Shown here: in pieces, positions 1 through 6,824 of the stretch
Layout of the letters: each line of letters opens with the position of its first letter
Numbering within the stretch: the first letter of the stretch is position 1
Assembly (NCBI GenBank): GCA_030671095.1
Contig: DAOVAK010000016.1
Location: forward strand, 1-15,629
DNA from: Deltaproteobacteria bacterium
GTDB lineage: Bacteria > Desulfobacterota > DSM-4660 > Desulfatiglandales > HGW-15
Reading direction: 5' to 3'
Length of the DNA stretch: 15,629 nt
Notes under the pieces: generated by a model
Seen by the model: only the letters and a program-made list of their open reading frames with translations
Databases searched by the model: none
Told to the model about the DNA's origin: nothing
Position numbers and translations under genes: made by a program

Positions 1-279
1 GGCAGGGATCCCGTTTCAACGGGGGCGCGGGGAGCTTCACTTCAGTTTAACAACTAGAGGCACTGGGATTATAGTCCTGACGGGCGTTCCTGGCAATGAC
101 CAAGGCCGAAGCGGACTATGACGTAAAATGAGATGTGGCAGTCTTTTGTTGCCGCCAATAGACAAACAAGTTAAAATAATAACCAATTTCAGCTTTAGTC
201 CAGCTTAAAATAGGGCTCCAGTAATTCCGTAAAAGGGGTGGGGCTTTTTTATTCTTGGCAACGAAGGGAACATTGAATC
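1..279. other. Left-edge region without an identified gene
   Basis: I found no RNA gene, strong hairpin or convincing complete coding region here. One plus-strand frame is open from base 2 to a TGA at 119-121 (39 residues, containing GTGIIVLTGVPG). It could be the tail of a gene that begins outside the window, but I cannot assign it to a family and chance is a fair explanation. Bases 122-279 are richer in A/T and lie directly upstream of the MoxR fragment, so they would hold its promoter if it is still expressed. A GAAGGGAA stretch at about 262-269 precedes the ATG at 280 and may be a loosely spaced ribosome binding site. Confidence 0.3.
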
Positions 280-558
280 ATGAATAACATGAGCCCACAA
301 GAGATTTATCAGAGGATAACCCAGAACGTTGAAAAGGTCATGCGCGGCCAGTCAGAGGCGATCAGAAAACTGCTGGCAGGTTTTGTTAGTGGCGGCCATG
401 TGCTGCTGGAAGACTACCCCGGAACCGGAAAGACCACACTGGCCAAAGCGCTCGCTCTTTCCATTGATGCGGCGTTTAAGCGCATCCAGTTTACACCCGA
501 TCTTCTGCCATCAGACATCCTCGGTGTTTCTATCTTTGACCAGCGCATGTTTCCTTAG
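280..558 (+). pseudogene. MoxR-type AAA+ ATPase, N-terminal fragment
   Basis: MoxR-family AAA+ ATPases are chaperone-like proteins of about 300-330 residues, usually encoded beside VWA-domain proteins. Only 92 residues are present. The visible part matches the family start well: a MRGQ helix near residue 21, the GHVLLEDYPGTGKTTLAKAL block with Walker A lysine K51, and the QFTPDLLPSDILG block at 70-82. The similarity ends near IFDQR (residues 85-89), followed by three residues and a TAG. Walker B (normally DEINR), the sensors and the lid domain are absent, so it cannot be a working ATPase. None of the other plus-strand frames downstream resumes the family sequence, which argues for a breakpoint rather than a simple frameshift. 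It converges on the dehalogenase-like gene with only 38 bases between stop codons. Most likely this is the stump of a gene cut by a rearrangement. Confidence 0.75.
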
Positions 559-596
559 GGTCCAAATTGGTTGGTGCACCTCCGCTCACCCATCCA

Positions 597-1799
597 TTAG
601 ACATTCTCATCATTCCACCAGTCTTCCGCGTTGACGTGTTTCCCATATCCACAAGCGTCATCCAACCGCTTGTAGAATCGGTTAAACTGCGGAAGATTCT
701 TTACATGCCATCTGGCCACGCGATGAAATGTAGTATCGGGCTTGTTGAAAGGGCATACCCTGATGCAATTTCCACAGCATGTGTTATTCTTCGACCAGAA
801 TTTAAAACATTTTTCACCATTCACTGGCCACTTTAGCACTCCTGGGCTGGTAGACTCATTTACCGGCTGGTCTATTCGCTCGCCATTTGTAATGGCATTA
901 CCTGGACAGTCTTCAGCACACTTTCCGCAAGTTTCGCAAAATTCTGCAGCACCAACCTCAATAGGTTCATCAGGGACTAAGGGCAGATCGGTAATGACCT
1001 TTGATATGCGGACTCGAGGACCAAAGTTCGGCGTTATGAGCAACCCGTTTCTGCCCAACTCTCCAAGCCCTGCATCAATGGCAATGGGTATGCTGAGCGC
1101 AGTGTCATTTCCACTGGCAATGGCCGTATAACCCAGGTCACGGATGAAATGGGCCACCGAACCTGCCACGAAAGCCATCTTTGAGTAACCCAAACCTGTG
1201 GCAGCGCCTTCCACCTCGTTAGGCGAAGTCTTAAACATGTCGTAATCCATCTCAACTGCTATCGCTATGGCGTACTTGCAACCTTCAGGCAGCTCCAGCT
1301 CTCCCTCCTCGCGGGTATGCAGGTTAAACCATCTAGAATAGACCCAGCGACTATCCAGCTGACAGATTCCAACCAAGTCGGCACCTAGGACCTTGGCCGC
1401 TTTTTTCACACGCCGTGACATATCTTCTGGGTCTAAATCAACAGGCTTTTCACCTTTGGGTATCCGCAGACAATCTGAATATGGTCTTTTCTCCCAGGAA
1501 TAAAGGTCCTTCCCATGCACCATATGACCATGGGCAAAGGCCATTTCCACATACCACCCAGCATTCTGAAGGGCTCGATCGATGAGTGTGTGACCATCCC
1601 TCTCTTTAGGGGGAATAACCCCGTATATCCCTTCGGCCGAATCCATGACCTTGGGATCCCATCTGGGTCGATTGAACATGGTATATTTTTGATTGAACCT
1701 CTTTATGGGTCCGACGATGTACTTGTTCCTGGACGTATGCCGCTCATTTTCCTCCTTTGTCACGTCACTATAGTCAATGCTTTGAACCGGCTCTTCCAT
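597..1799 (-). CDS. Reductive dehalogenase-like iron-sulfur protein without a Tat signal
   Basis: This 400-residue protein resembles RdhA, the corrinoid and iron-sulfur enzyme that removes halogen from organohalides. Family-like features include VGPIKRFNQKYTMFNRP (29-45), GADLVGIC (139-146), GLGELGRNGLLITPNFGPRVR (244-264) followed by a TDLPL block, and a C-terminal LDDACGYGK (379-387). Two 4Fe-4S motifs are visible: C288-C291-C294-C298P, and C331 with C342-C345-C349P in the RdhA-type spacing. The start at 1799 is supported by GGGAGG about 6 bases upstream. There is no twin-arginine signal and no membrane segment, unlike respiratory RdhA proteins, so it should be cytoplasmic. No RdhB anchor gene is adjacent on the left; the next gene there is the MoxR stump. 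The neighbours suggest catabolic rather than respiratory use, possibly on a haloaromatic acid or its CoA ester. This is inference: related corrinoid/iron-sulfur proteins such as epoxyqueuosine reductase show that the fold alone does not prove dehalogenation. Confidence 0.8.
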   Translation of the reverse strand: MEEPVQSIDYSDVTKEENERHTSRNKYIVGPIKRFNQKYTMFNRPRWDPKVMDSAEGIYGVIPPKERDGHTLIDRALQNAGWYVEMAFAHGHMVHGKDLYSWEKRPYSDCLRIPKGEKPVDLDPEDMSRRVKKAAKVLGADLVGICQLDSRWVYSRWFNLHTREEGELELPEGCKYAIAIAVEMDYDMFKTSPNEVEGAATGLGYSKMAFVAGSVAHFIRDLGYTAIASGNDTALSIPIAIDAGLGELGRNGLLITPNFGPRVRISKVITDLPLVPDEPIEVGAAEFCETCGKCAEDCPGNAITNGERIDQPVNESTSPGVLKWPVNGEKCFKFWSKNNTCCGNCIRVCPFNKPDTTFHRVARWHVKNLPQFNRFYKRLDDACGYGKHVNAEDWWNDENV

Positions 1800-1906
1800 A
1801 ACAAACCTCCCTAAAATATTAGGTGTATATACATTTTTATATTTGTTAAGCGCTTGCCCTTTGCTTCTCTGTTTTCAACCTCAGAGCCTTCTTTTCCATC
1901 TATTCC
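1800..1906 (-). promoter_or_regulatory. AT-rich leader upstream of the dehalogenase-like gene
   Basis: This is the longest gap between minus-strand genes in the cluster apart from the 117 bases between the binding-protein and livH genes. It contains a perfect 10-bp palindrome, TGTATATACA (1824-1833), lying 24 bases upstream of the ATG, and a second palindrome, AAGCGCTT (1848-1855). Reading on the minus strand, TTAACA resembles a -35 element, but no -10 box sits at 16-18 bases from it, so I cannot place a sigma-70 promoter with confidence. The composition and the palindrome are compatible with a regulated internal promoter, which would allow separate control of the dehalogenase-like gene. Confidence 0.25.
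1846..1899 (-). CDS. Possible 17-residue basic mini-ORF after livG
   Basis: Seven bases after the livG stop, an ATG preceded by GAGGAA opens a reading frame of 17 codons ending in TAA. It encodes a very basic peptide (MEKKALRLKTEKQRASA). The ribosome binding site-like sequence overlaps the livG stop codon, as it would in a coupled gene. It could be a small translated leader of the dehalogenase-like gene or simply a chance frame. At this length the sequence alone cannot decide, and I recognise no family. Confidence 0.12.
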   Translation of the reverse strand: MEKKALRLKTEKQRASA

Positions 1907-2674
1907 TCAGGTGCCCAAGTAGGCCTTTGTGACCTCGGGGCTGGAGACGACCTCATCAGGGGTTCCCTCGGCAATCTTAACCCCGTAATTGAGGCAAATT
2001 AATCTATCTGCTATTTGTGTAATCATTTTCATGTCATGCTCAACCCAGATCATGGGGATCTGTTTTTCGTATCGAATTCTCAATAGAAAGCGGGCTAAAT
2101 CCTCTTTCTCTTCCCGGTTGAGCCCCGAGGCAATTTCGTCAAGGAGAAGGATTTCCGGATCCATGGCCATGGCCCTGGCCAAGCCAACCAGCTTCTGAAT
2201 CCCAAAGGAAAGATTTCCCACCATCTGTTTTCGATAGGAGTAAAGCTCCAAGAAATCAAGGATCTCCTCAGCTTCTTGACGTGCCTCGATCTCTGCGCCT
2301 TTTCCAGGGCCCCAATAGAGACCGCCTGAGAAGACATTTGCCTTTGTACGGAAGTGCATACCCACTAAGGTATTATCAATGACATTGAGCTGTCTGAAGA
2401 GCTCGATCTGCTGGAATGTACGGGCGATTCCCAGGGGGGCGACCCTGTGCCTCGGAAGACCCGTAATTTCTTTACCCTTAAACAGAATAGTGCCTTTGTC
2501 AGGGACATAGACGCCATTAATGCAATTCAGAAGGACGGTCTTCCCAGCCCCATTTGGGCCAATCAACCCCAGAATCTCTGCCCCCTCGACATTCAGACCC
2601 ACGTCAGTCAGGGCCTGTATCCCACCAAAGGAGATGGAAATATTATTAACATCCAGTATGGTCAGATCCTCCAT
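1907..2674 (-). CDS. livG: Branched-chain-type ABC transporter ATP-binding protein LivG
   Basis: This is one of the two cytoplasmic ATPases of the Liv-type importer (255 residues, normal length). Walker A is GPNGAGKT at 39-46, the Q-loop is in FQQI (87-90), the ABC signature is LSFGI (155-159), Walker B ends in LLLDE (176-180), and the switch histidine is H213 in VEHDM. The insertion between Q-loop and signature (about 105-135) is typical of LivG and separates it from LivF. The signature has F where LSYG or LSGG is usual, and the residue after the Walker B glutamate is I181 rather than the common proline. It starts 1 base after the livF stop, so the pair is almost certainly translated together. 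In aromatic clusters Liv-type systems often carry aromatic acids rather than amino acids; the cargo here is unknown. Confidence 0.93.
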   Translation of the reverse strand: MEDLTILDVNNISISFGGIQALTDVGLNVEGAEILGLIGPNGAGKTVLLNCINGVYVPDKGTILFKGKEITGLPRHRVAPLGIARTFQQIELFRQLNVIDNTLVGMHFRTKANVFSGGLYWGPGKGAEIEARQEAEEILDFLELYSYRKQMVGNLSFGIQKLVGLARAMAMDPEILLLDEIASGLNREEKEDLARFLLRIRYEKQIPMIWVEHDMKMITQIADRLICLNYGVKIAEGTPDEVVSSPEVTKAYLGT

Positions 2675-2675
2675 A

Positions 2676-3479
2676 TCAGCCCCACCAACGTCGAGTTCTT
2701 CTGTACTGCTTTACATCCTTGTAGCTCGTTTCACCCGTCTCTCGGATTCCCAGGTAGAACTCACGCACGTCCTCATGGGCAAGAAGCTTCTGCGGGGTTC
2801 CATCGAAGACTATGCGTCCATTTTCCATCACCGCCGCGTAATCGGCAAGTCCCAGTGCGGCAGCCGCATTTTGCTCCACAAGGAGCACGGTCAAACCAAG
2901 ATCGTTTTTCATCTTAATGAGGGCCTCGAGCAAGGAAGAGACTATAAGAGGAGCAAGACCCATAGAAACCTCATCCAGTAGGAATAGTCTTGGGGAGCAA
3001 AGAAGGGCTTGGCCAATTGCCAACATTTGCCTTTCTCCCCCACTCAAAAATCCTGCTAAATGGTGTTTGTGCCCTTTAAGGATTGGGAAATATTCATAGA
3101 TTTCTCGTTCTCGCTTTTTTCGCTCTTTGCTTTGAGAAACCGAAATCTCCAAATTTGCCTCAGTTGAGAGTGTTTCAAAGACCTTGTTCCGTTCCGGGAC
3201 CAAGACAATCCCCATATTAGTGATTTTATGGGGGGGTAGGCCATTTAACCTTTTACCCATAAAGTAAACATCCCCATCGGTAATCTCGGCATTATCCAGG
3301 CCGAGGAAGCCGGATATAGCCCTGAGAGTTGTGGTCTTACCAGCTCCATTGGCCCCAATAATGGAAAAAAACTGTCCATCAGAAATAGTGAAGGACACTC
3401 CCTGAATAGCAGTGCTTACATGATGATAGACGACTTCTAGTTTGGTCACTTGCAGAAGAGTATCGCTTTTAGTTTCCAT
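2676..3479 (-). CDS. livF: Branched-chain-type ABC transporter ATP-binding protein LivF
   Basis: This is the second ATPase of the importer (267 residues; LivF proteins are usually about 235-250, with the excess mostly at the C-terminus after YLGI). Walker A is GANGAGKT at 42-49, the signature LSGGE is at 145-149, Walker B ends LFLLDE (165-170), and the segment after it reads VSMGLAP, the LivF form. As in other LivF proteins the switch position is glutamine (VEQN, 201-204). The residue after the Walker B glutamate is V171, not proline. The ATG at 3479 follows an AGAGGAA ribosome binding site. It lies 16 bases downstream of livM and 1 base before livG. It is expected to pair with LivG beneath the LivH/LivM channel. 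Confidence 0.93.
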   Translation of the reverse strand: METKSDTLLQVTKLEVVYHHVSTAIQGVSFTISDGQFFSIIGANGAGKTTTLRAISGFLGLDNAEITDGDVYFMGKRLNGLPPHKITNMGIVLVPERNKVFETLSTEANLEISVSQSKERKKREREIYEYFPILKGHKHHLAGFLSGGERQMLAIGQALLCSPRLFLLDEVSMGLAPLIVSSLLEALIKMKNDLGLTVLLVEQNAAAALGLADYAAVMENGRIVFDGTPQKLLAHEDVREFYLGIRETGETSYKDVKQYRRTRRWWG

Positions 3480-3495
3480 TCACATTCCTCTTTCA

Positions 3496-4584
3496 TTACC
3501 GTTTCGTGACTTGTAATGGCCTGAACCTGAATGGCCATAGTTGAAAAAAGGTCCTTATACGCCTCCAAATTTCGGCTAAACCGAGCGGTTCGATCAGGAG
3601 AAAGAGAATGATAACGACTCCAAAAATTCCGAATTGCACCGCGAAAAAAAAATTTTTCACCACACCCGAAAGTTCGAAAAAATCGCTAACATAAAGAAGG
3701 ATAAAGGGTAAAACAGTGATTAAAAAAGCGCCCAGGAGGGAACCCAAAACCGAACCCATTCCACCAACAATGATCATTGCCAGGTAGTATATTGTCAGCA
3801 TAAATGAATACTCGTCAATGGAAGCCACATTGGTGTAATAGGCATAGAGGCTACCTGCCATAGCCGTGATGATGCTGCTTACTATAAATGACAGCACCTT
3901 ATAATATCCGATATTGATACCTATGGTCTCTGCTGCGATATCCCTGTTGTGAATAGCGATCCACGCCCGTCCCGGTCGAGACCGCAATAGATTCTTAATA
4001 TACAGAGCTGTTACCCAAACCAGAAACCACAAGACGAAATACCAATGCTTATCATCAGAGAGGATGAAGAATCCTATCTGAGGGTCTTCAATCTTTATAC
4101 CAAAGCCAAAGCCACCATGGAATTGATATTCACTGCAGCCATAATGGATAACATAGTGCATGGCCAGCGTACTCAACCCCAGATAGATGCCTTTGAGGCG
4201 GAGAGAAGGTAGGCCAGCGATGAAACCAAGTATGCCCCCTACCACGCCCACACAAGGCAAAACGATCCAGATCGGCATTTTAAAATGAATGGTCATTATT
4301 GCCGTGGTAAAGGCCCCGGAAGCCATAAAACCTGCATGACCAAGCGACAACAGACCCGCATTACCGCAAAGTAAGTTGAGTGCCAAAGCGCCGATGCAGG
4401 AGATGGCGATTAAATTGGCAATATGAATAAAGTAGTCACTTGCCAGGAGAGGAAAGGTAATACCGATTAGGAGCCCCAACAGAGCGAATTTCTTGCGAAA
4501 TGGCGTGTCAAAGGCCTCAATCACCATATCTTTGGCGTATGAGGTTTTCAGATAAGGGCTCTTCATCGCTTTTTTGATTGTCAT
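3496..4584 (-). CDS. livM: Branched-chain-type ABC transporter permease LivM
   Basis: This is an inner-membrane permease of the Liv importer, about 362 residues. It is strongly hydrophobic with roughly eight to ten membrane segments, beginning near FALLGLLIGITFPLLA. The family block GNAGLLSLGHAGFMASGAF is clear in the first third, and a later GGMGSVLGSLLGAF block marks the coupling-loop region near the C-terminus. Two starts are possible. An ATG at 4584 has GGA 7 bases upstream and is chosen here. A GTG at 4596 would add four residues but has no clear ribosome binding site. It follows livH closely and precedes livF by 16 bases. It is expected to form the channel with LivH. Confidence 0.92.
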   Translation of the reverse strand: MTIKKAMKSPYLKTSYAKDMVIEAFDTPFRKKFALLGLLIGITFPLLASDYFIHIANLIAISCIGALALNLLCGNAGLLSLGHAGFMASGAFTTAIMTIHFKMPIWIVLPCVGVVGGILGFIAGLPSLRLKGIYLGLSTLAMHYVIHYGCSEYQFHGGFGFGIKIEDPQIGFFILSDDKHWYFVLWFLVWVTALYIKNLLRSRPGRAWIAIHNRDIAAETIGINIGYYKVLSFIVSSIITAMAGSLYAYYTNVASIDEYSFMLTIYYLAMIIVGGMGSVLGSLLGAFLITVLPFILLYVSDFFELSGVVKNFFFAVQFGIFGVVIILFLLIEPLGLAEIWRRIRTFFQLWPFRFRPLQVTKR

Positions 4585-4600
4585 GACCGGATCCACTTAT

Positions 4601-5464
4601 CTATACACGCTCGATCTCTTCCTCGGTTCCCCAGAAACCCCATGGACGGATCAACAAAACTATCAGCATAATGATAAAGGGCATGGTATCGGCCAGCCTT
4701 GGGTTGATATAATTACTGGCCGTAAGTTCCGCCAGGGCTACTACAAAGGCTGCCGGTATGATCCCCTTAATACTATCTAACCCTCCAACCAGGGCAACAG
4801 AGAAGGCTTTAATAGCCACATGTCCCATATAAAGGCTAACGGAATAGTTGCTGCCCAGAAGGATGCTGGCAATGCCTGTGGCAAAAATGCCGATTGCCCA
4901 AGCGAGGGCCGTGACAAAATAGATATTAATGCCCCTTTGAGCTGCTAAAAGGGTATTCTCGGCAGTGGCACGCATCTGTTGCCCTATCCTCGAAAAATGA
5001 TAGAAACTGGAAAGGGATATGAAAAATAAGAGAGTTGTTACAATAATAACAATTTCAGTGCTCGCTATCCTGGCCCCTTTAAAGAGGGTGTAATATTGCC
5101 GCCAACCGAGAGATATGGATTCTAATTCCCCTCTCCAGACTAAAATAGTAAAGGCCTGCAATATAATCCCCAGGGCGACCGTCAGGATTATGGTGGAGAA
5201 TATGGGCTGTCCGGCCATCGGTCTTATGAGCAAGGCATAGATAACCAATCCAAAGATGAAGCTGAGTAGAAGAACCATTGCAAGAGAAACAATTGGAAGA
5301 CCGCCAATCAACTCAAACATCGTCACACTGAAATACCCAATCAGCATTACCACATCAGCATAAGCAAAGTTCAGGATTCGGCTTGATTTATAGATAACGA
5401 CAAACCCTGATGCAAGAATGGCATATACACAGCTTAGAACAATGACACTCGTTAAGAACTGCAT
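4601..5464 (-). CDS. livH: Branched-chain-type ABC transporter permease LivH
   Basis: This is the other membrane permease of the importer, 287 residues and of normal length. It begins with a membrane segment (LTSVIVLSCVYAILASGFVVIYKSS), followed by RILNFAYADVVMLIGYF, the LivH-type block in which NFA(H/Y)ADVVM-like residues recur. Further features are ALGIILQAF, RATAENTLLAAQRGIN near the coupling region, and FSVALVGGLDSIKG near the C-terminus. The ATG at 5464 is preferred because AAGGAAGGAA lies just upstream; an in-frame GTG at 5482 would add six residues but would place that ribosome binding site inside the gene. It is separated from the binding-protein gene by 117 bases that hold a strong stem-loop, and followed closely by livM. 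Confidence 0.93.
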   Translation of the reverse strand: MQFLTSVIVLSCVYAILASGFVVIYKSSRILNFAYADVVMLIGYFSVTMFELIGGLPIVSLAMVLLLSFIFGLVIYALLIRPMAGQPIFSTIILTVALGIILQAFTILVWRGELESISLGWRQYYTLFKGARIASTEIVIIVTTLLFFISLSSFYHFSRIGQQMRATAENTLLAAQRGINIYFVTALAWAIGIFATGIASILLGSNYSVSLYMGHVAIKAFSVALVGGLDSIKGIIPAAFVVALAELTASNYINPRLADTMPFIIMLIVLLIRPWGFWGTEEEIERV

Positions 5465-5519
5465 GAGATTCCTTCCTTCCACAAAAGGATCATCTCTTCC
5501 ACATTTGAAAAGGCCTGTC

Positions 5520-5565
5520 TCAAGGAGATGTGATATTCCACCACCCCCCTTTCACATCTCCTTGA
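5520..5565 (-). promoter_or_regulatory. Intercistronic stem-loop between binding protein and livH genes
   Basis: There is a perfect 14-bp inverted repeat: TCAAGGAGATGTGA at 5520-5533 and TCACATCTCCTTGA at 5552-5565, with an 18-base loop that is G-rich in the transcript (GGGGGGUGGUGG). On the minus strand it begins 16 bases after the binding-protein stop. No run of T follows the stem, so it is not a classical intrinsic terminator. A smaller inverted repeat, AAAAAGC/GCTTTTT (5568-5583), overlaps the stop codon. Such structures after a binding-protein gene commonly stabilise the upstream message and lower downstream expression, which would give more binding protein than permease. That role is inferred. 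Confidence 0.55.
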
Positions 5566-5581
5566 AGAAAAAGCTGGCTTT

Positions 5582-6799
5582 TTAGTCCTTCGCAATCTCG
5601 CTGGGTTCGATCTTAAACCAGTCCACAACAGGCACCAAAGCCTTTTTGGTGGCATTCCAACGATAGCACTTCCACCAGGTCGGCCCATAGTGATCGGTAG
5701 GGGTAAATCGGATGGGTCCCCCGCTTAAGCCTTTCGTGTCCAGTTCCGTTTTTTCTAAAGCGGAAATCAGTTTTTCCCGCGTGCAAGGCCAACCTGCTTT
5801 TATCAATGCCTGTTCAATTAGACGGCCCATGGTCCACCCCTGGGCATGACGCGCTGACAAGGGGTATTCATGACCAAATTTTTTCATGGCTGCTCGAATC
5901 CTGTCATATTCAGGGATCTTTTCATATACCGATGCATAGCGACCAAACCATAACACCCACTCTCCATTAGTCATAAGCCGGTTTATCCCCTTTCTGAGAT
6001 CTGCTTCTGTTAGAAAATCCGGGAACAGCAAATCCTTGGTCCAACCACTCTTTTCCAGAGAAGTAGCAACAGGGATAAAGATCTCACCCCCTGCGGCCAG
6101 TGTATATATGTCCGGGTCTGCTTTAGCGACCTTGGAAGTCCATGGCGATAGGTCGACAGTACGGGGAGGAATATCTTCATGATATACCACCTGGAGGCCC
6201 AGGTTTTTTGCCCAATCTGTGGCCCACTGACTCCAAACCCGTCCACCAGGGGTATCATAGGCCGAATTCGCAATCCTGCCTTTGGGATGAAGCGCCTTGG
6301 CTACCCGGGCATAACCATAGCCTCCTGGATGAAAGGTCGGGTGCATTACATATCCGGTCCCAAAAGCCACATCACCGGGTTGTGTTTTGTGCACACCAGA
6401 GATGCATGTATATCCAGCTATTACCGCCAACCCCTCCTTTTTTGCCAGTTCCATGACCGGAGGCTGGGATCTGGAAAATCCAAGCCCCATAAGGGCTAAG
6501 GCTTTATCCTGCACAATGAGCTTCTTGGCTACCGCCGCTGACTTGGCCGGATCGGATTTACCGTCTTCGATGACCAGTTTTACGGGATGACCATTAATAC
6601 CTCCCTTTGCGTTCAGAAAATCTATGTACAATCTCGTTCCCTCGGCCTCAGGCGCATAGTTCGCCCTCGCCATACCTGTGATATCGGCTACGTAGCCGAG
6701 CACATAAGGTTCCGCTGCCTCTAAGGGAGCCGCCCACAATTGGAAAGCGATAAAGAAAAACACAAAAGCCAAAACCACCGTCCCAGATTTTTTCGTCAT
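5582..6799 (-). CDS. Liv-type ABC transporter periplasmic substrate-binding protein
   Basis: This is a periplasmic binding protein of the type I (Peripla_BP_6/LivK) fold, 405 residues, which would capture the cargo for LivHMFG. The ATG at 6799 has AGGAGGG immediately upstream and opens a clear Sec signal peptide: MTKKSG, a hydrophobic core at about 8-22, and a likely cleavage site near LEAA (26-29). A longer in-frame start at 6886 would bury the signal and overlap the ligase gene, so it is rejected. There is no lipobox cysteine, so the product is probably soluble. The mature start, YVLGYVADITGMARANYAPEAEG, and a following INGHPVKLVIEDGKSDP block are typical of the family. It lies 25 bases after the ligase gene. 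Homologous systems in other bacteria bind aromatic acids (for example CouP for p-coumarate in Rhodopseudomonas); the ligand here is not determinable from sequence. Confidence 0.93.
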   Translation of the reverse strand: MTKKSGTVVLAFVFFFIAFQLWAAPLEAAEPYVLGYVADITGMARANYAPEAEGTRLYIDFLNAKGGINGHPVKLVIEDGKSDPAKSAAVAKKLIVQDKALALMGLGFSRSQPPVMELAKKEGLAVIAGYTCISGVHKTQPGDVAFGTGYVMHPTFHPGGYGYARVAKALHPKGRIANSAYDTPGGRVWSQWATDWAKNLGLQVVYHEDIPPRTVDLSPWTSKVAKADPDIYTLAAGGEIFIPVATSLEKSGWTKDLLFPDFLTEADLRKGINRLMTNGEWVLWFGRYASVYEKIPEYDRIRAAMKKFGHEYPLSARHAQGWTMGRLIEQALIKAGWPCTREKLISALEKTELDTKGLSGGPIRFTPTDHYGPTWWKCYRWNATKKALVPVVDWFKIEPSEIAKD

Positions 6800-6824
6800 G
6801 ATTTCCCTCCTTTTTTCATGCGGT

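Noticed and set aside
573..580. GGTGCACC palindrome at the MoxR/dehalogenase junction as an integration site
   Set aside because: An 8-bp palindrome is expected by chance and there is no matching copy or recombinase in view.
329..634. Plus-strand frame overlapping the MoxR fragment, considered as a continuation after a frameshift
   Set aside because: Its translation is rich in H, S and C and shows none of the later MoxR motifs; it is the out-of-frame shadow of the real fragment.
597..1799. Assignment as epoxyqueuosine reductase (QueG)
   Set aside because: The fold is related, but the C331...C342-C345-C349 spacing, the GPRVR/TDLPL blocks and the LDDACGYGK tail resemble RdhA more; kept only as an alternative.
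567..1814. Several plus-strand open frames opposite the dehalogenase-like gene
   Set aside because: They lie antisense to a well-supported gene, lack family-like sequence and have no convincing ribosome binding sites.
5520..5565. Rho-independent terminator after the binding-protein gene
   Set aside because: The stem is strong but no T run follows it on the minus strand and the downstream permease genes must be expressed; an attenuating or processing hairpin fits better.
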